From assembly GCF_000292525.1 (NCBI RefSeq), contig NZ_AEYF01000040.1, positions 231,851-295,850 of the forward strand: a stretch of DNA of 64,000 bases, in the 5' to 3' direction. Origin of the DNA: Rhizobium sp. CCGE 510 (GTDB taxonomy: Bacteria; Pseudomonadota; Alphaproteobacteria; Rhizobiales; Rhizobiaceae). The notes beneath the pieces are model-generated. The model was not told the DNA's origin and did no database searches. It saw only the letters and a program-made list of their open reading frames with translations. The position numbers were made by a program, and so were the translations under genes. Of this stretch, positions 8,726-16,976 are shown in pieces. Every line of letters begins with the position of its first letter. Position 1 is the first letter of the stretch.

Positions 8726-8805
8726 TTAACCAACACCGTTAACAGCCGGTAAATTTTGCCGGAAAGACGCCCGTTTGATGGCGATCTTTGCGAAGCATTA
8801 ACCAT
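8726..8805. promoter_or_regulatory. Cluster of CtrA-like half sites between ftsE and the divergent gene
   Basis: TTAACC at 8726 is followed by a second TTAA at 8739, and TTAACCAT occurs at 8798-8805. CtrA of alphaproteobacteria binds TTAA-N7-TTAA or the TTAACCAT half site. Here the paired boxes are spaced 9 rather than 7, so only the half sites fit well. The region serves both divergent promoters. This is motif reading only. Confidence 0.45.
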
Positions 8806-8891
8806 TAAAATTTACGACTGAGCGAGATTCGTTTCAATGCCAAGATTTCCCCTGGCAGCGAAACCATGTGGACATCTGCGAGGCAGCCATC

Positions 8892-9542
8892 ATGGAAGCA
8901 TCCTCCTTCAGCCGCCGGACGCCGGGCCAGGCCTATGATTTCCTGCCGCCGGAACCCGCCGCGCGCCAGTACCGCGCGGCGCGTCCTGCCGATATTTCCG
9001 ACGCCGAATTCGTGACCCTCGGCAAAGTCCGACCGAAGGAATTTGCCGCAAGGACCTATAACGACAACCGCAAGCGCGCGGCTGGCGCTCGCGCGGCGCA
9101 GCCGGCGCTGACACCAGTGACGGCAACTGTTCTCCGCGACCTGGAAGCCTTCCTGCAGCGCCCCTCGATGCGGAGCTTCGCAGGGCTGGTACTGGCGCTC
9201 GCCCTGCTCGTCTTCGGGCTTGCGGGCGGCTTTTCCGGCTTCTCCGGCGAGCCGGCCTATTCCGGGGCGCCGCTGCATTTCACCCATGTGACGGTGGCGC
9301 CGCGCGACGCCAACGGCATGCGTATGCTCGTCATCAACGGCATCCTCGAAAACGACAGCGGCACGACGCAGACGGTGCATCCGATCCGTGCCGATCTCGT
9401 CACCGACGAGCGGCTGACCGCAAGCATCGTCATCAATCCGCCGGCCGATGTCATCTATGGCGGACAGAGCCGGGGTTTCTCGGCCCGTGTGCAGCATGCC
9501 GGCGGAAAACTGCCGGAGGTCCGGCTTTCGTTCCTGCCGTAG
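8892..9542 (+). CDS. Single-pass membrane protein with DUF3426-like C-terminus
   Basis: A 216-residue protein. ATG 8892 follows GAGG at about nine bases; an upstream GTG at 8868 is possible. The N-terminal 90 residues are hydrophilic and basic, one membrane segment lies at about 95-117 (FAGLVLALALLVFGLAGG), and the C-terminal part resembles the beta-sandwich of MJ0042/DUF3426 proteins (LVINGILENDSGTTQTVHPI, then SRGFSARVQHA). Those proteins normally start with a CxxC-CxxC zinc finger, and homologues next to ftsE in other alphaproteobacteria have it, as far as I recall. This one has no such finger. Function is unknown; position opposite ftsE hints at an envelope or division link. Confidence 0.75.
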   Translation: MEASSFSRRTPGQAYDFLPPEPAARQYRAARPADISDAEFVTLGKVRPKEFAARTYNDNRKRAAGARAAQPALTPVTATVLRDLEAFLQRPSMRSFAGLVLALALLVFGLAGGFSGFSGEPAYSGAPLHFTHVTVAPRDANGMRMLVINGILENDSGTTQTVHPIRADLVTDERLTASIVINPPADVIYGGQSRGFSARVQHAGGKLPEVRLSFLP

Positions 9543-9677
9543 GGAGCGCTCGGACGTCGATTGGGGAACCTTCCGGCCGTAAGTCGCGCCAATCCGGTTA
9601 ATTTCATGGCTGGCGAGGCTGTTTCACGCTCGCATATGTGCTAACGGCTTACCCTTCTTTTCATGGAGCAAGCCCTT

Positions 9678-10220
9678 ATGCCTGTCGTGCGCGGAAAAAA
9701 TATCGAGCCGCTCTTCACTGCCGAGCAGATCGCCGAGCGCAATCATTCGATGGCGCGGGAGATCGCCAAAGGCCCGACCCAGGACCTGCTCGTCATCGCC
9801 GTGCTCAAGGGTTCGTTCATCTTCGCCGCCGACCTGATCCGGGCCCTGCACGATAGCGGGCTTGCACCGGAGGTCGAGTTCATCACGCTGTCGAGCTATG
9901 GCATCGGCACGGTCTCGCAGGGCGTGCGCATCGTCAAGGATATCGACAGCGACGTCCATGGCCGCGACGTCCTGTTGATCGACGATATCCTCGAATCCGG
10001 CCGGACGCTGCTGTTTGCCAAGGAACTGCTGTTCGAGCGCGGCGCGCGCAACGTCACGATCGCCGTGCTGCTCGACAAGCGCGTCAAGCGCAAAGAAAAG
10101 CTGGAGGCCGATTATGTCGGCTTCGAATGCCCTGACTATTTTGTCGTCGGCTACGGCATGGATGTGGCCTATGCCTTCCGCGAACTGCCCTTTGTCGGCG
10201 TGGTCACCGGGGACGCCTGA
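9678..10220 (+). CDS. hpt: Hypoxanthine phosphoribosyltransferase
   Basis: Purine salvage enzyme that transfers the phosphoribosyl group from PRPP to hypoxanthine or guanine to give IMP or GMP. ATG 9678 is preferred because GGAG lies nine bases upstream; ATG 9663 would place that ribosome-binding site inside the gene. The 180-residue protein shows VIAVLKGSFIFAADL, the flexible-loop region SSYGIGTVSQGVRI, and the PRPP loop VLLIDDILESGRT at 98-110. DKRVKRKEKLEADYVGF gives the purine-contacting lysine and following segment. The length is normal. It lies 153 bases upstream of cpdR on the same strand with an independent upstream region in between. Confidence 0.93.
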   Translation: MPVVRGKNIEPLFTAEQIAERNHSMAREIAKGPTQDLLVIAVLKGSFIFAADLIRALHDSGLAPEVEFITLSSYGIGTVSQGVRIVKDIDSDVHGRDVLLIDDILESGRTLLFAKELLFERGARNVTIAVLLDKRVKRKEKLEADYVGFECPDYFVVGYGMDVAYAFRELPFVGVVTGDA

Positions 10221-10279
10221 GCGACGTCAAAGTGGTTTGAAAAGACGCCGGCCGCTGCCTTGCCGTTCTAGACGGGTTG

Positions 10280-10287
10280 TTAACCAT
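10280..10287 (+). promoter_or_regulatory. CtrA-like half site upstream of cpdR
   Basis: TTAACCAT at 10280-10287 lies 87 bases before the cpdR start codon. The same octamer occurs upstream of ftsE (8798-8805). It matches the half site reported for CtrA in Sinorhizobium. An octamer alone is weak evidence, but both downstream genes belong to cell-cycle functions. Confidence 0.45.
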
Positions 10288-10373
10288 CTCGTCCATCGCT
10301 TCCTGATCTTTACCGATCGAAAAGGAAATCCTGGTGATTTCCGTCGCGGGGCTGACCACGGAGCAATGCACAT

Positions 10374-10733
10374 ATGGCAAGAATTCTGATCACGGAAGAC
10401 GAGGACTCCCTGCGGTCCTTCGTAGCCCGAGCCCTGCGGCTTGATGGCCACGAGACCGACGAGGCGGCCGACGGGGCCGAGGGCTTGGAGAAGCTCAAGG
10501 AAGGGGTCTACGATCTGCTGCTTTCAGATATCCGCATGCCCGTGATGGACGGCATCGAACTCGCCCATCAGGCAAAAGACGCCTTTCCCGGCCTGAAGAT
10601 CCTGCTGATGACCGGCTATGCCGAGCAGCGCGAACGGGCCGACGATCTTGCCGAAAAGATCATCGACGTCGTCGCCAAACCATTCGCGCTTCCCGATATC
10701 CGCAAGGCGGTCGCCCGGGCGCTGGTCGCTTAA
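10374..10733 (+). CDS. cpdR: CpdR-type single-domain response regulator
   Basis: A 119-residue receiver domain with no output domain. Acidic residues E8-D11 (TEDED), phosphoacceptor D52 in LLLSDIRMP, the conserved threonine in LLMTGYAEQRERA and K in VVAKPFALPD fit CpdR. In Caulobacter and Sinorhizobium, unphosphorylated CpdR localises ClpXP to the pole and primes degradation of cell-cycle regulators; phosphorylation through CckA-ChpT switches this off. The MARILITEDEDSLRSFVARAL start resembles CpdR closely. A CtrA-like half site is upstream. The stop codon TAA is also the first three bases of a repeat element. Rhizobia often hold two cpdR genes; I cannot say which this is. Confidence 0.88.
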   Translation: MARILITEDEDSLRSFVARALRLDGHETDEAADGAEGLEKLKEGVYDLLLSDIRMPVMDGIELAHQAKDAFPGLKILLMTGYAEQRERADDLAEKIIDVVAKPFALPDIRKAVARALVA

Positions 10734-10879
10734 AGCTCTTTATTTTCATGTATGTCGTCATCCCGGAACAGCACACGTCCTGATGACATGCATCAGAGCA
10801 TTATGGTGGGCGGTATCCCGCGCACTTTCTTTGATGAGATCCGGATTCAAATTTTAGGCCGATCCGGCCTAAAATCCCT
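10731..10879. repeat. Degenerate composite intergenic repeat
   Basis: TAAAGC at the cpdR stop, then TTTTCATGTATGTCGTCATC and, at 10842-10879, GGATTCAAATTTTAGGCC-GATCC-GGCCTAAAATCCC. The first part is a shortened form of the element at 17636-17732 and the second a partial copy of the palindrome at 6115-6163. Confidence 0.7.
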
Positions 10880-10914
10880 GCGCCAATGTGGGGATACTCA
10901 CGGCGGCGTAAGCC

Positions 10915-13581
10915 CTACTGGATGTCCAGCAACCGTTCGAGATACCGCCGTTCCATTTCCTGCGGCGGATTGTTGCCGAGCTTTTCGCGGATCGCGTCGA
11001 GGATTTCTCGGGCACGCTGCACGTCGATCTCGTCGGGAACCTTCACACTGTTGTCGCCGAAATCCGGTCCCGGGGGGCGTGGCCGGCCGAGCGGGTCGCG
11101 GCCATTCTGGTCGCCGCCCTGGCTCATCTGGCCGTTCGGACCCTGCCCTTGCTGGCCCTGTTGCGCCTGCATCATCTGGTTCATCATGTCGCGGGCGCCC
11201 TGGCGAAGTGCTTCGAGTGCGCGGCCTTGACCCTCGATGGCCGGCTGGCCGTGGCCTTGGCCGAGTTCGCGACCGGCGCCTTCCATCTCACGTTGCGCCT
11301 GACCGAATCCGGGGCCGGGCTTCATGCCCAACTCGCCGAGGCCCTTCTGCAATTCGCCGAGCTGCCTGCCGAGCGCATCCTGCTGGGCGCGCAGCTGTTT
11401 CAATGCCTCGCGCAGCTGCTCGGCGGTCATCTGGTCGGAGGGCTGCTGGCCGTCTTTGCCTCGCTGGCCCTGCTGCTGATCCTGCGGTTCGCCGTTTTCT
11501 CCGGGGTTCATCTCGTCGAGCAGCGGATCGTTTTCACCCATGTCGGGTTCGCCGCGCTGCATGCGGTCCTTGAGCTGCTGATCGAGGCGAAAGGTCTGAT
11601 CCATCAGCTTCTGCTGATCGCGCAGGATCTCGCCGAGCTTGTCGATCTGCTTGCGGGCCTCGCTGTTTTCCTGGCTCTGTTGGCCGCGCTGCGGCCGGCC
11701 GGCCTGCAGGTTGTTCATCATCCGCTGCATGTCCGACAGCATCTGCTGGGCTGCGTCGCGATTGCCGGAGCGGGCGAGATTTTCGATCTGGTCCATCATC
11801 CGTTCCAGATCCTGCTGGCGCAGGATGTTCTGCGCGTTCTGGTTCGGCTGCATCGGCGCGTTCTGCATGCGTTGGGCAAGCTCGGTCATATAGTCCTGCA
11901 TCGCCTTGCGCAGCTCATCCATCAGCTTCTTGATCTCAGCGTCGGAGGCGTTGCGGTCCAACGCGTCGGCAAGCTTCTGCTGGGCCTCGCGCAGCTTGCG
12001 CTCGGCAAGCGATAGATCGCCATCCTCCATGCCGAGTGCGATCTCCCAGAGATATTGGGCCGTATCCTTGAGCGCATCCTCACCCTTTGCGAGCTTCATG
12101 CGCGTCAAGGCGGATTCCAGCAGGAGATAGTTGGTGAGCTTGGGGATGGTCTCCTCGGGACGGATGGTCAACGCCTCGTTCAGCGCGATCGCCTGCGGCA
12201 TCTTACGGGTGTCGAGCGCGAAAACCTGCCGTTCTTCGGCGACGGCGGCGGCAAGCGGTTCGTTGAAGGGCCGCGACGGCAGGGTCATTTCATGCGGCGG
12301 GCTGCGGCCGGTCTGGCCGGCGGCATCCTTGGCGATGAGCGTGACGCGCACGCGCTTGCCGGCAAGCGGATGTTCGGTCAGGTTGCGGCTGGTCACGCCC
12401 TTGGCGTCGCGGGCGTTGCGGCGGGGGATGTCCAGCCGGTATTCCGGCAGGGGATAGAGCGGCGTTGCCGTCGGATCGTTTTCCAGAGGAACGATCTCCG
12501 CATGCGCCTCCTGGACGCCGTAATCGTCCTTGACGGTAAAGCCGATTTCAAGCGCGCCGTTGACGCTGGGTTTCGGCATGCCGTCGAAAGCAATTTCCGG
12601 CGCCTTGTCGGGGAGGACCTCGAAGTTCCAGCGGCGACCGTTGACTTCGAGTGCGCCGTTCTCCTCGAGCTTCATCACATGCGTCTGGGCGGCAGGAGCT
12701 TGGCTGGCCGAGACCTGGCCGGCTGGAGCGGTCGGCTGTTCGCCGCCTGCTGCCGCCGGCTGCTGCGGCTTGGTATCCGCCTGCACGGCGATATCCTGCG
12801 CCTCGCCATTCGCTTTACGAAACACGACTTTTTCGGCTGTCTTGCCGCCGCTGACGCGCACGGTGAGGCCTGAAAACTGCGGAATGCCGATCGACGCCTG
12901 CTCGCTGCCGTCGGCGGTCAGATAGACCGGGGCGCGGCCGGTATAGGCGGGCGGCGTCACCCAGGCGTCGATGCGCACCGTAGGATCGACGGTGACGTGC
13001 TCGGGTGCTGCCTGCAACGCGTCACCGATCGAGCCGCCGTTGATCGACAGCGAATAGGCAAAGGCGGTGACCAGCAGCAGCGCCGGCACGGCGCGCAGCG
13101 CGAAACGGTCATGCACGGCGATATCAGGCCTGGGCAGTCCGGCATCGAGTGCCGCGATCTTTTCGGCCATGCGCGTCTGGTGCTCACGCCAGAGCGCCCG
13201 GGCAAAGGGCGTGTCGAAGGCCGGCTCGTCTTCCTGGACGGTGACTGGCTGGTGCGACAGGCCGTTGCGCTCTTCCAGCATGCGGTCGGCTTCGGCGACC
13301 TTCGGCAAGCGCAGGGTACGGAAGGGCAGGAGCGAGACGACAAAAGCGGCGGCAAAGACAATCAGCAGCAGAATTCGTAGCCAGTCCGGCACGCTGCGAA
13401 AGATGCCGAACCAGGAGACGGAGAGATAGAAGGCGATAACCGCCAGAACCGGCATCAAAGGTGGCAGCAACTGCTCGAAAAACAGCACGACACGCGCCAG
13501 CAGGCGTTTTGTCGTCACCAGCCGGGCAAGCGAGGGGCGGAGCGCAAATGCACCTTTCCTCTGCCTTGAGGGGCTTGTCAT
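10915..13581 (-). CDS. TIGR02302 family (DUF4175) large membrane protein
   Basis: An 888-residue protein of unknown function restricted mainly to alphaproteobacteria. ATG 13581 is preceded by GGAG at nine bases and begins MTSPSRQRKG; longer in-frame starts up to 13719 run into repeat DNA. Two membrane segments lie near residues 40-90 and a third (VPALLLVTAFAYSLSI) near 165, leaving a long periplasmic domain with VEAWVTPPAYTG-like beta structure. The last 300 residues are helical and Gln/Met-rich (QQGQQGQGPNGQMSQGG). The length fits the family. A role in envelope physiology is plausible but unsupported. It is convergent with cpdR. Confidence 0.88.
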   Translation of the reverse strand: MTSPSRQRKGAFALRPSLARLVTTKRLLARVVLFFEQLLPPLMPVLAVIAFYLSVSWFGIFRSVPDWLRILLLIVFAAAFVVSLLPFRTLRLPKVAEADRMLEERNGLSHQPVTVQEDEPAFDTPFARALWREHQTRMAEKIAALDAGLPRPDIAVHDRFALRAVPALLLVTAFAYSLSINGGSIGDALQAAPEHVTVDPTVRIDAWVTPPAYTGRAPVYLTADGSEQASIGIPQFSGLTVRVSGGKTAEKVVFRKANGEAQDIAVQADTKPQQPAAAGGEQPTAPAGQVSASQAPAAQTHVMKLEENGALEVNGRRWNFEVLPDKAPEIAFDGMPKPSVNGALEIGFTVKDDYGVQEAHAEIVPLENDPTATPLYPLPEYRLDIPRRNARDAKGVTSRNLTEHPLAGKRVRVTLIAKDAAGQTGRSPPHEMTLPSRPFNEPLAAAVAEERQVFALDTRKMPQAIALNEALTIRPEETIPKLTNYLLLESALTRMKLAKGEDALKDTAQYLWEIALGMEDGDLSLAERKLREAQQKLADALDRNASDAEIKKLMDELRKAMQDYMTELAQRMQNAPMQPNQNAQNILRQQDLERMMDQIENLARSGNRDAAQQMLSDMQRMMNNLQAGRPQRGQQSQENSEARKQIDKLGEILRDQQKLMDQTFRLDQQLKDRMQRGEPDMGENDPLLDEMNPGENGEPQDQQQGQRGKDGQQPSDQMTAEQLREALKQLRAQQDALGRQLGELQKGLGELGMKPGPGFGQAQREMEGAGRELGQGHGQPAIEGQGRALEALRQGARDMMNQMMQAQQGQQGQGPNGQMSQGGDQNGRDPLGRPRPPGPDFGDNSVKVPDEIDVQRAREILDAIREKLGNNPPQEMERRYLERLLDIQ

Positions 13582-13747
13582 CGGTCCGGTCTCCGCGATC
13601 TGGTGTTCTGAAACAGAGGGCGCTTCCGGCGATTGCAGGGCAATACGCTCATGACTGACAAGGATAACACTCTTTGTGGCGAAGGCGAGGGCGAGCGGCC
13701 GGCAATACCGGCTTTTCATGTTAATTCGCCAAAAAGTGATGGCTGCT

Positions 13748-13913
13748 TAAAGCGCGTCGCGATCTTTCCGATTGCTCCTCGCGCTTTGTGCGACCTGCTT
13801 TAGTACAGGATGATTTTAGGCCCGCTCGGCCTAAAATCCGAATCCTGTTCTAAATTACATAGTTAGAGCATGATGGCTTAAGAAAACTGCACACGCTTTT
13901 CTGCTTCATGCTA
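13748..13913. repeat. Composite intergenic repeat (copy B)
   Basis: Starts with TAAAGCGCGTCGCGATCTTT and GCTCCTCGCGCTTT (left module), then at 13805-13850 an imperfect palindrome with cores TTTTAGGCC and GGCCTAAAA, then TTAGAGCATGATG, AGAAAACTGCACACG and TTCATGCT. It has the same order of parts as 6115-6231 with the extra left module seen at 17636. It fills the gap between lysA and the TIGR02302 gene, and I see no gene there. Confidence 0.85.
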
Positions 13914-13919
13914 CAACTC

Positions 13920-15188
13920 CTAGTCTAGCCAGGCGGGAACGGAGTCGAGGCTGATCAGTTCGGCATAGGTTCTGCGCGGGCGAATCGTATGGAAATCGCT
14001 GCCTCTGACCAGAACTTCGGGCACCAGCAGCCGGCTGTTATATGTTCCGGCCTGGACCGCGCCATAAGCGCCGGCAGTGCTGACGGCAATCAGGTCGCCG
14101 GGTTTCGGCATCGCCATCTCGCGGTCGAGCGCCAGATAATCGCCGGTCTCGCAGACCGGGCCGACGACGTCGGCGCGGATGCGCGGGGCGTTCGCCGCCG
14201 AAATCGTCACCGGGCGGATCTCATGATAGGCCTCGTAGAGCGTCGGGCGGATGAGATCGTTCATCGCGCCGTCGACGATGACGAAGGTCTTTTCGCCGCC
14301 ATCCTTCACATAGAGGACTTCGGTCACCAGGATACCGGCATTGCCGACGATCAGGCGGCCGGGCTCGGTGATGATCTTGCAGTTGAGGCCGCGCAGCTGG
14401 TTCTTGACGATGGCCGCATAGGCATCCGGCAGCGGCGGCGGATTGTTGTCGTCCTTATAGGGGATGCCGAGACCGCCGCCGATATCGACGTGGTGGATGG
14501 TATGGCCGTCGGCGCGCAGCGTCGCGACAAGATCGTGCAGCAGCTTGAAGGCGTCGTCGAAGGGCTGCAATTCGGTGATCTGGCTGCCGATATGCATGTC
14601 GATGCCGTTGACCTCGATGCCCGGCAGCTTGGCGGCATGGGCATAGATGGCGCGGGCACGCTCCCAGGAGATGCCGAATTTGTTTTCCTTCTTGCCGGTC
14701 GAAATCTTCGAATGAGTTTTTGCATCGACGTCAGGGTTGATCCGGAAGGAGACCGGCGCCTTCTTGCCCGCGCTGACAGCGCGTTGGTTGAGAATTTCGA
14801 GCTCAGGTTCGGATTCGACGTTGAAGCAGTAGATGCCTGCCTCGAGGGCGAAATCCATCTCCTGCGGCGTCTTGCCGACACCTGAAAACATGATTCGGCT
14901 GGCGGGAACGTCGGCGGCGAGCGCGCGGCGCAGTTCGCCCTCCGAGACGACATCGATACCGGCGCCGAGGCGGCCAAGTGTCTTCAGCACCGCCTGGTTC
15001 GAGTTCGCCTTCATCGCGTAACAAACCATCGAGTCCATGTCGGCGAAGGCCTCGGAAAAGACGCGGTAATGGCGCTCCAGCGTTGCGGTGGAATAAACAT
15101 AAAAGGGTGTGCCGACCGCCTTGGCGATCTCGGGAACGGGGACGTTCTCGGCATGCAGGACGCCGTCTCGGTACTCGAAATGGTTCAC
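13920..15188 (-). CDS. lysA: Diaminopimelate decarboxylase
   Basis: Final step of lysine synthesis: meso-diaminopimelate to L-lysine plus CO2, PLP-dependent. The 422-residue protein has the PLP lysine K60 in YAMKANSN, the HVDIGGGLGIPY phosphate-binding loop, GRLIVGNAGILV and the cysteine motif GPVCETGDYLA. Fold type III alanine racemase-like barrel plus C-terminal beta domain; length is typical. The start MNHFEYRDGVLHAENV matches family starts. lptM lies 11 bases upstream and argH further upstream on the same strand, giving the common alphaproteobacterial order argH-lptM-lysA. Downstream is a repeat and the TIGR02302 gene. Confidence 0.96.
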   Translation of the reverse strand: MNHFEYRDGVLHAENVPVPEIAKAVGTPFYVYSTATLERHYRVFSEAFADMDSMVCYAMKANSNQAVLKTLGRLGAGIDVVSEGELRRALAADVPASRIMFSGVGKTPQEMDFALEAGIYCFNVESEPELEILNQRAVSAGKKAPVSFRINPDVDAKTHSKISTGKKENKFGISWERARAIYAHAAKLPGIEVNGIDMHIGSQITELQPFDDAFKLLHDLVATLRADGHTIHHVDIGGGLGIPYKDDNNPPPLPDAYAAIVKNQLRGLNCKIITEPGRLIVGNAGILVTEVLYVKDGGEKTFVIVDGAMNDLIRPTLYEAYHEIRPVTISAANAPRIRADVVGPVCETGDYLALDREMAMPKPGDLIAVSTAGAYGAVQAGTYNSRLLVPEVLVRGSDFHTIRPRRTYAELISLDSVPAWLD

Positions 15189-15199
15189 GGGCTTGTGCC

Positions 15200-15394
15200 T
15201 TAAAGAAGGGGATCGAGAAGGAAGGGCTTGTCGACGGTTCCCGGCTTTTTCGTCGGCTTGGAAACGTCGCCTTCCTTGGTTGCCGCAGCACTCGGCGGAT
15301 CGAGATCACCCTTGCGCCCGCATCCGGCAACGGCAAGGCCGATGACGGCGAGAACCGCCGTCAGGCGGACGAGGTGCGGCAAGCTCTTCTGCAT
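15200..15394 (-). CDS. lptM: Small lipoprotein of the LptM/YifL family
   Basis: A 64-residue lipoprotein starting at ATG 15394 (MQKSLPHLVRLTAVLAVIGL). The lipobox AVAGC places the acylated cysteine at C25, followed by the short GRKGDLDPP motif that defines the family. In E. coli LptM assists disulphide maturation of the LptDE lipopolysaccharide translocon at the outer membrane. The remaining 35 residues are Lys/Pro-rich and probably unstructured. It sits between argH and lysA, the usual place of this gene in proteobacteria. An in-frame upstream start at 15415 is less like the family. Confidence 0.87.
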   Translation of the reverse strand: MQKSLPHLVRLTAVLAVIGLAVAGCGRKGDLDPPSAAATKEGDVSKPTKKPGTVDKPFLLDPLL

Positions 15395-15546
15395 GGATAT
15401 CCTCTTCGGCGGCATTTGATGGCATCATTCATATCGAATGATGGAGATCTTCATAGCGAAGTTTATCCGCCTTGTGCACCCTGATTGTTGGACGGCCTTC
15501 TCGCGTATGCGGCAAGGCTGCGGCGGCTTTCGCCGCCTGGTATCCC

Positions 15547-16950
15547 TCAGTTGCGGGCACGCCAGAAGGCGATCTGCTTGCGTACTTCGGACGGCGCCGT
15601 GCCGCCGAAGCTCTTGCGGCTGGCGACCGAGGCCTCGACGGTCAACACGTCGTAGACCTTGTCGGTGATGTCGGGATGGATCGCTTGAAGATCTGCGAGC
15701 GGCAGTTCGGCAAGGTCGCAGCTTTTGCTTTCGGCAAGCCCCACAGCGCGGCCGGTGACGTGATGGGCATCGCGGAAGGGGAGGCCTGCTTCGCGCACCA
15801 GCCAGTCGGCAAGATCGGTCGCTGTCGAATAGCCGGAGCCGGCTGCGGCCTTCATGCGCGCGGTGTTGACCGTCATATCGCGCACCATGCCGGTCATGGC
15901 GGCGATTGCCAGCTCCAGGCTCTCGGCCGCGTCGAACACCTGTTCCTTGTCTTCCTGCATGTCCTTGGAATAGGCGAGCGGCAGGCCCTTCATGATCGTC
16001 AGCAGGGCCACCAGCGAGCCGTTGATGCGGCCGGTCTTGGCGCGCACCAGTTCGGCGGCATCGGGGTTCTTCTTCTGCGGCATGATCGAGGAGCCGGTCG
16101 AGAAGGCGTCGGAGAGACGGACGAAACCGAATTGCGGGGTCGACCAGATGACAATCTCTTCCGCCAGACGCGAAAGGTGCATGCCAGCGATTGCGGCGAT
16201 CGACAGGAACTCGATGGCGAAGTCGCGGTCGGAGACCGTATCGATGGAGTTGCGGGTCGGCTCGCGGAAACCGAGCGCCTTGGCGGTCATGTGACGGTCG
16301 ATCGGATAGCCGGTGCCGGCAAGGGCGGCGGCGCCGATCGGGCTTTCATCCAGATGCTCGATGGCGTGGCGGACGCGCGAGCGGTCGCGGCCGAACATTT
16401 CGACATAGGCCATGCAGTGATGGCCAAAGGTCACGGGCTGGGCGGTCTGCAGATGGGTGAAGCCCGGCATGACGCTTTCGGCATGTTCCTCGGCGCGGTC
16501 GAGGAAGGCGGCGATGAGGCCGGTCAGCATCTTCTCGGTCTTCTCAAGCTCTTCCTTCACCCAGAGGCGGAAGTCGAGCGCTACCTGATCGTTGCGCGAG
16601 CGGGCGGTGTGCAGCCGGCCGGCCGCCGGTCCGATCAGCGTCGCCAGGCGCGCCTCGACATTCATATGGATGTCTTCGAGCTGCCGCGAGAATTCGAAAT
16701 TACCGGTTTCGATTTCTGACAGGATCGTGTTTAGCCCGTGAACGATCTTGTCCTTATCGTCGGCTGATATGATCCCCTGATGGGCGAGCATGGTCGCGTG
16801 GGCGATCGAACCGCGGATATCCTGCGCGAATAGCTTCTTGTCGAAACCGATCGAGGCATTTATCTCCTCCATAATCGCGTCCGGGCCGGAAGCGAAGCGC
16901 CCGCCCCACATCTGGTTGGAGGATTTGGTATCGGTTTTGCTCTCGGCCAT
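15547..16950 (-). CDS. argH: Argininosuccinate lyase
   Basis: Cleaves argininosuccinate to arginine and fumarate, the last step of arginine synthesis. The 467-residue protein begins MAESKTDTKSSNQMWGGRFA at ATG 16950. The fumarase/aspartase superfamily signature GSSIMPQKKNP is at 286-296, with the catalytic serine in this loop; HTARSRNDQ at 114-122 and GFTHLQTAQP at 163-172 are the other two active-site regions. Length is normal. It is divergent from tlpA, with 26 bases between start codons, so the two promoters must overlap the opposing genes. Another arginine gene, argJ, lies at 43.8 kb. Confidence 0.96.
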   Translation of the reverse strand: MAESKTDTKSSNQMWGGRFASGPDAIMEEINASIGFDKKLFAQDIRGSIAHATMLAHQGIISADDKDKIVHGLNTILSEIETGNFEFSRQLEDIHMNVEARLATLIGPAAGRLHTARSRNDQVALDFRLWVKEELEKTEKMLTGLIAAFLDRAEEHAESVMPGFTHLQTAQPVTFGHHCMAYVEMFGRDRSRVRHAIEHLDESPIGAAALAGTGYPIDRHMTAKALGFREPTRNSIDTVSDRDFAIEFLSIAAIAGMHLSRLAEEIVIWSTPQFGFVRLSDAFSTGSSIMPQKKNPDAAELVRAKTGRINGSLVALLTIMKGLPLAYSKDMQEDKEQVFDAAESLELAIAAMTGMVRDMTVNTARMKAAAGSGYSTATDLADWLVREAGLPFRDAHHVTGRAVGLAESKSCDLAELPLADLQAIHPDITDKVYDVLTVEASVASRKSFGGTAPSEVRKQIAFWRARN

Positions 16951-16976
16951 GGAAGATGCCCGTCCTGGAGAATGAA

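Noticed and set aside
8726..8742. Full CtrA box TTAA-N7-TTAA upstream of ftsE
   Set aside because: The spacing is nine bases, not seven; only the half sites are reported.
11149..12015. Long open frame on the plus strand opposite the TIGR02302 gene
   Set aside because: Leu-rich shadow frame caused by the Gln-rich codons of the real gene; no ribosome-binding site or family motifs.
15424..15442. ATCATTC...GAATGAT hairpin between argH and lptM
   Set aside because: Seven-base stem without T-run; too weak to call a terminator or operator.
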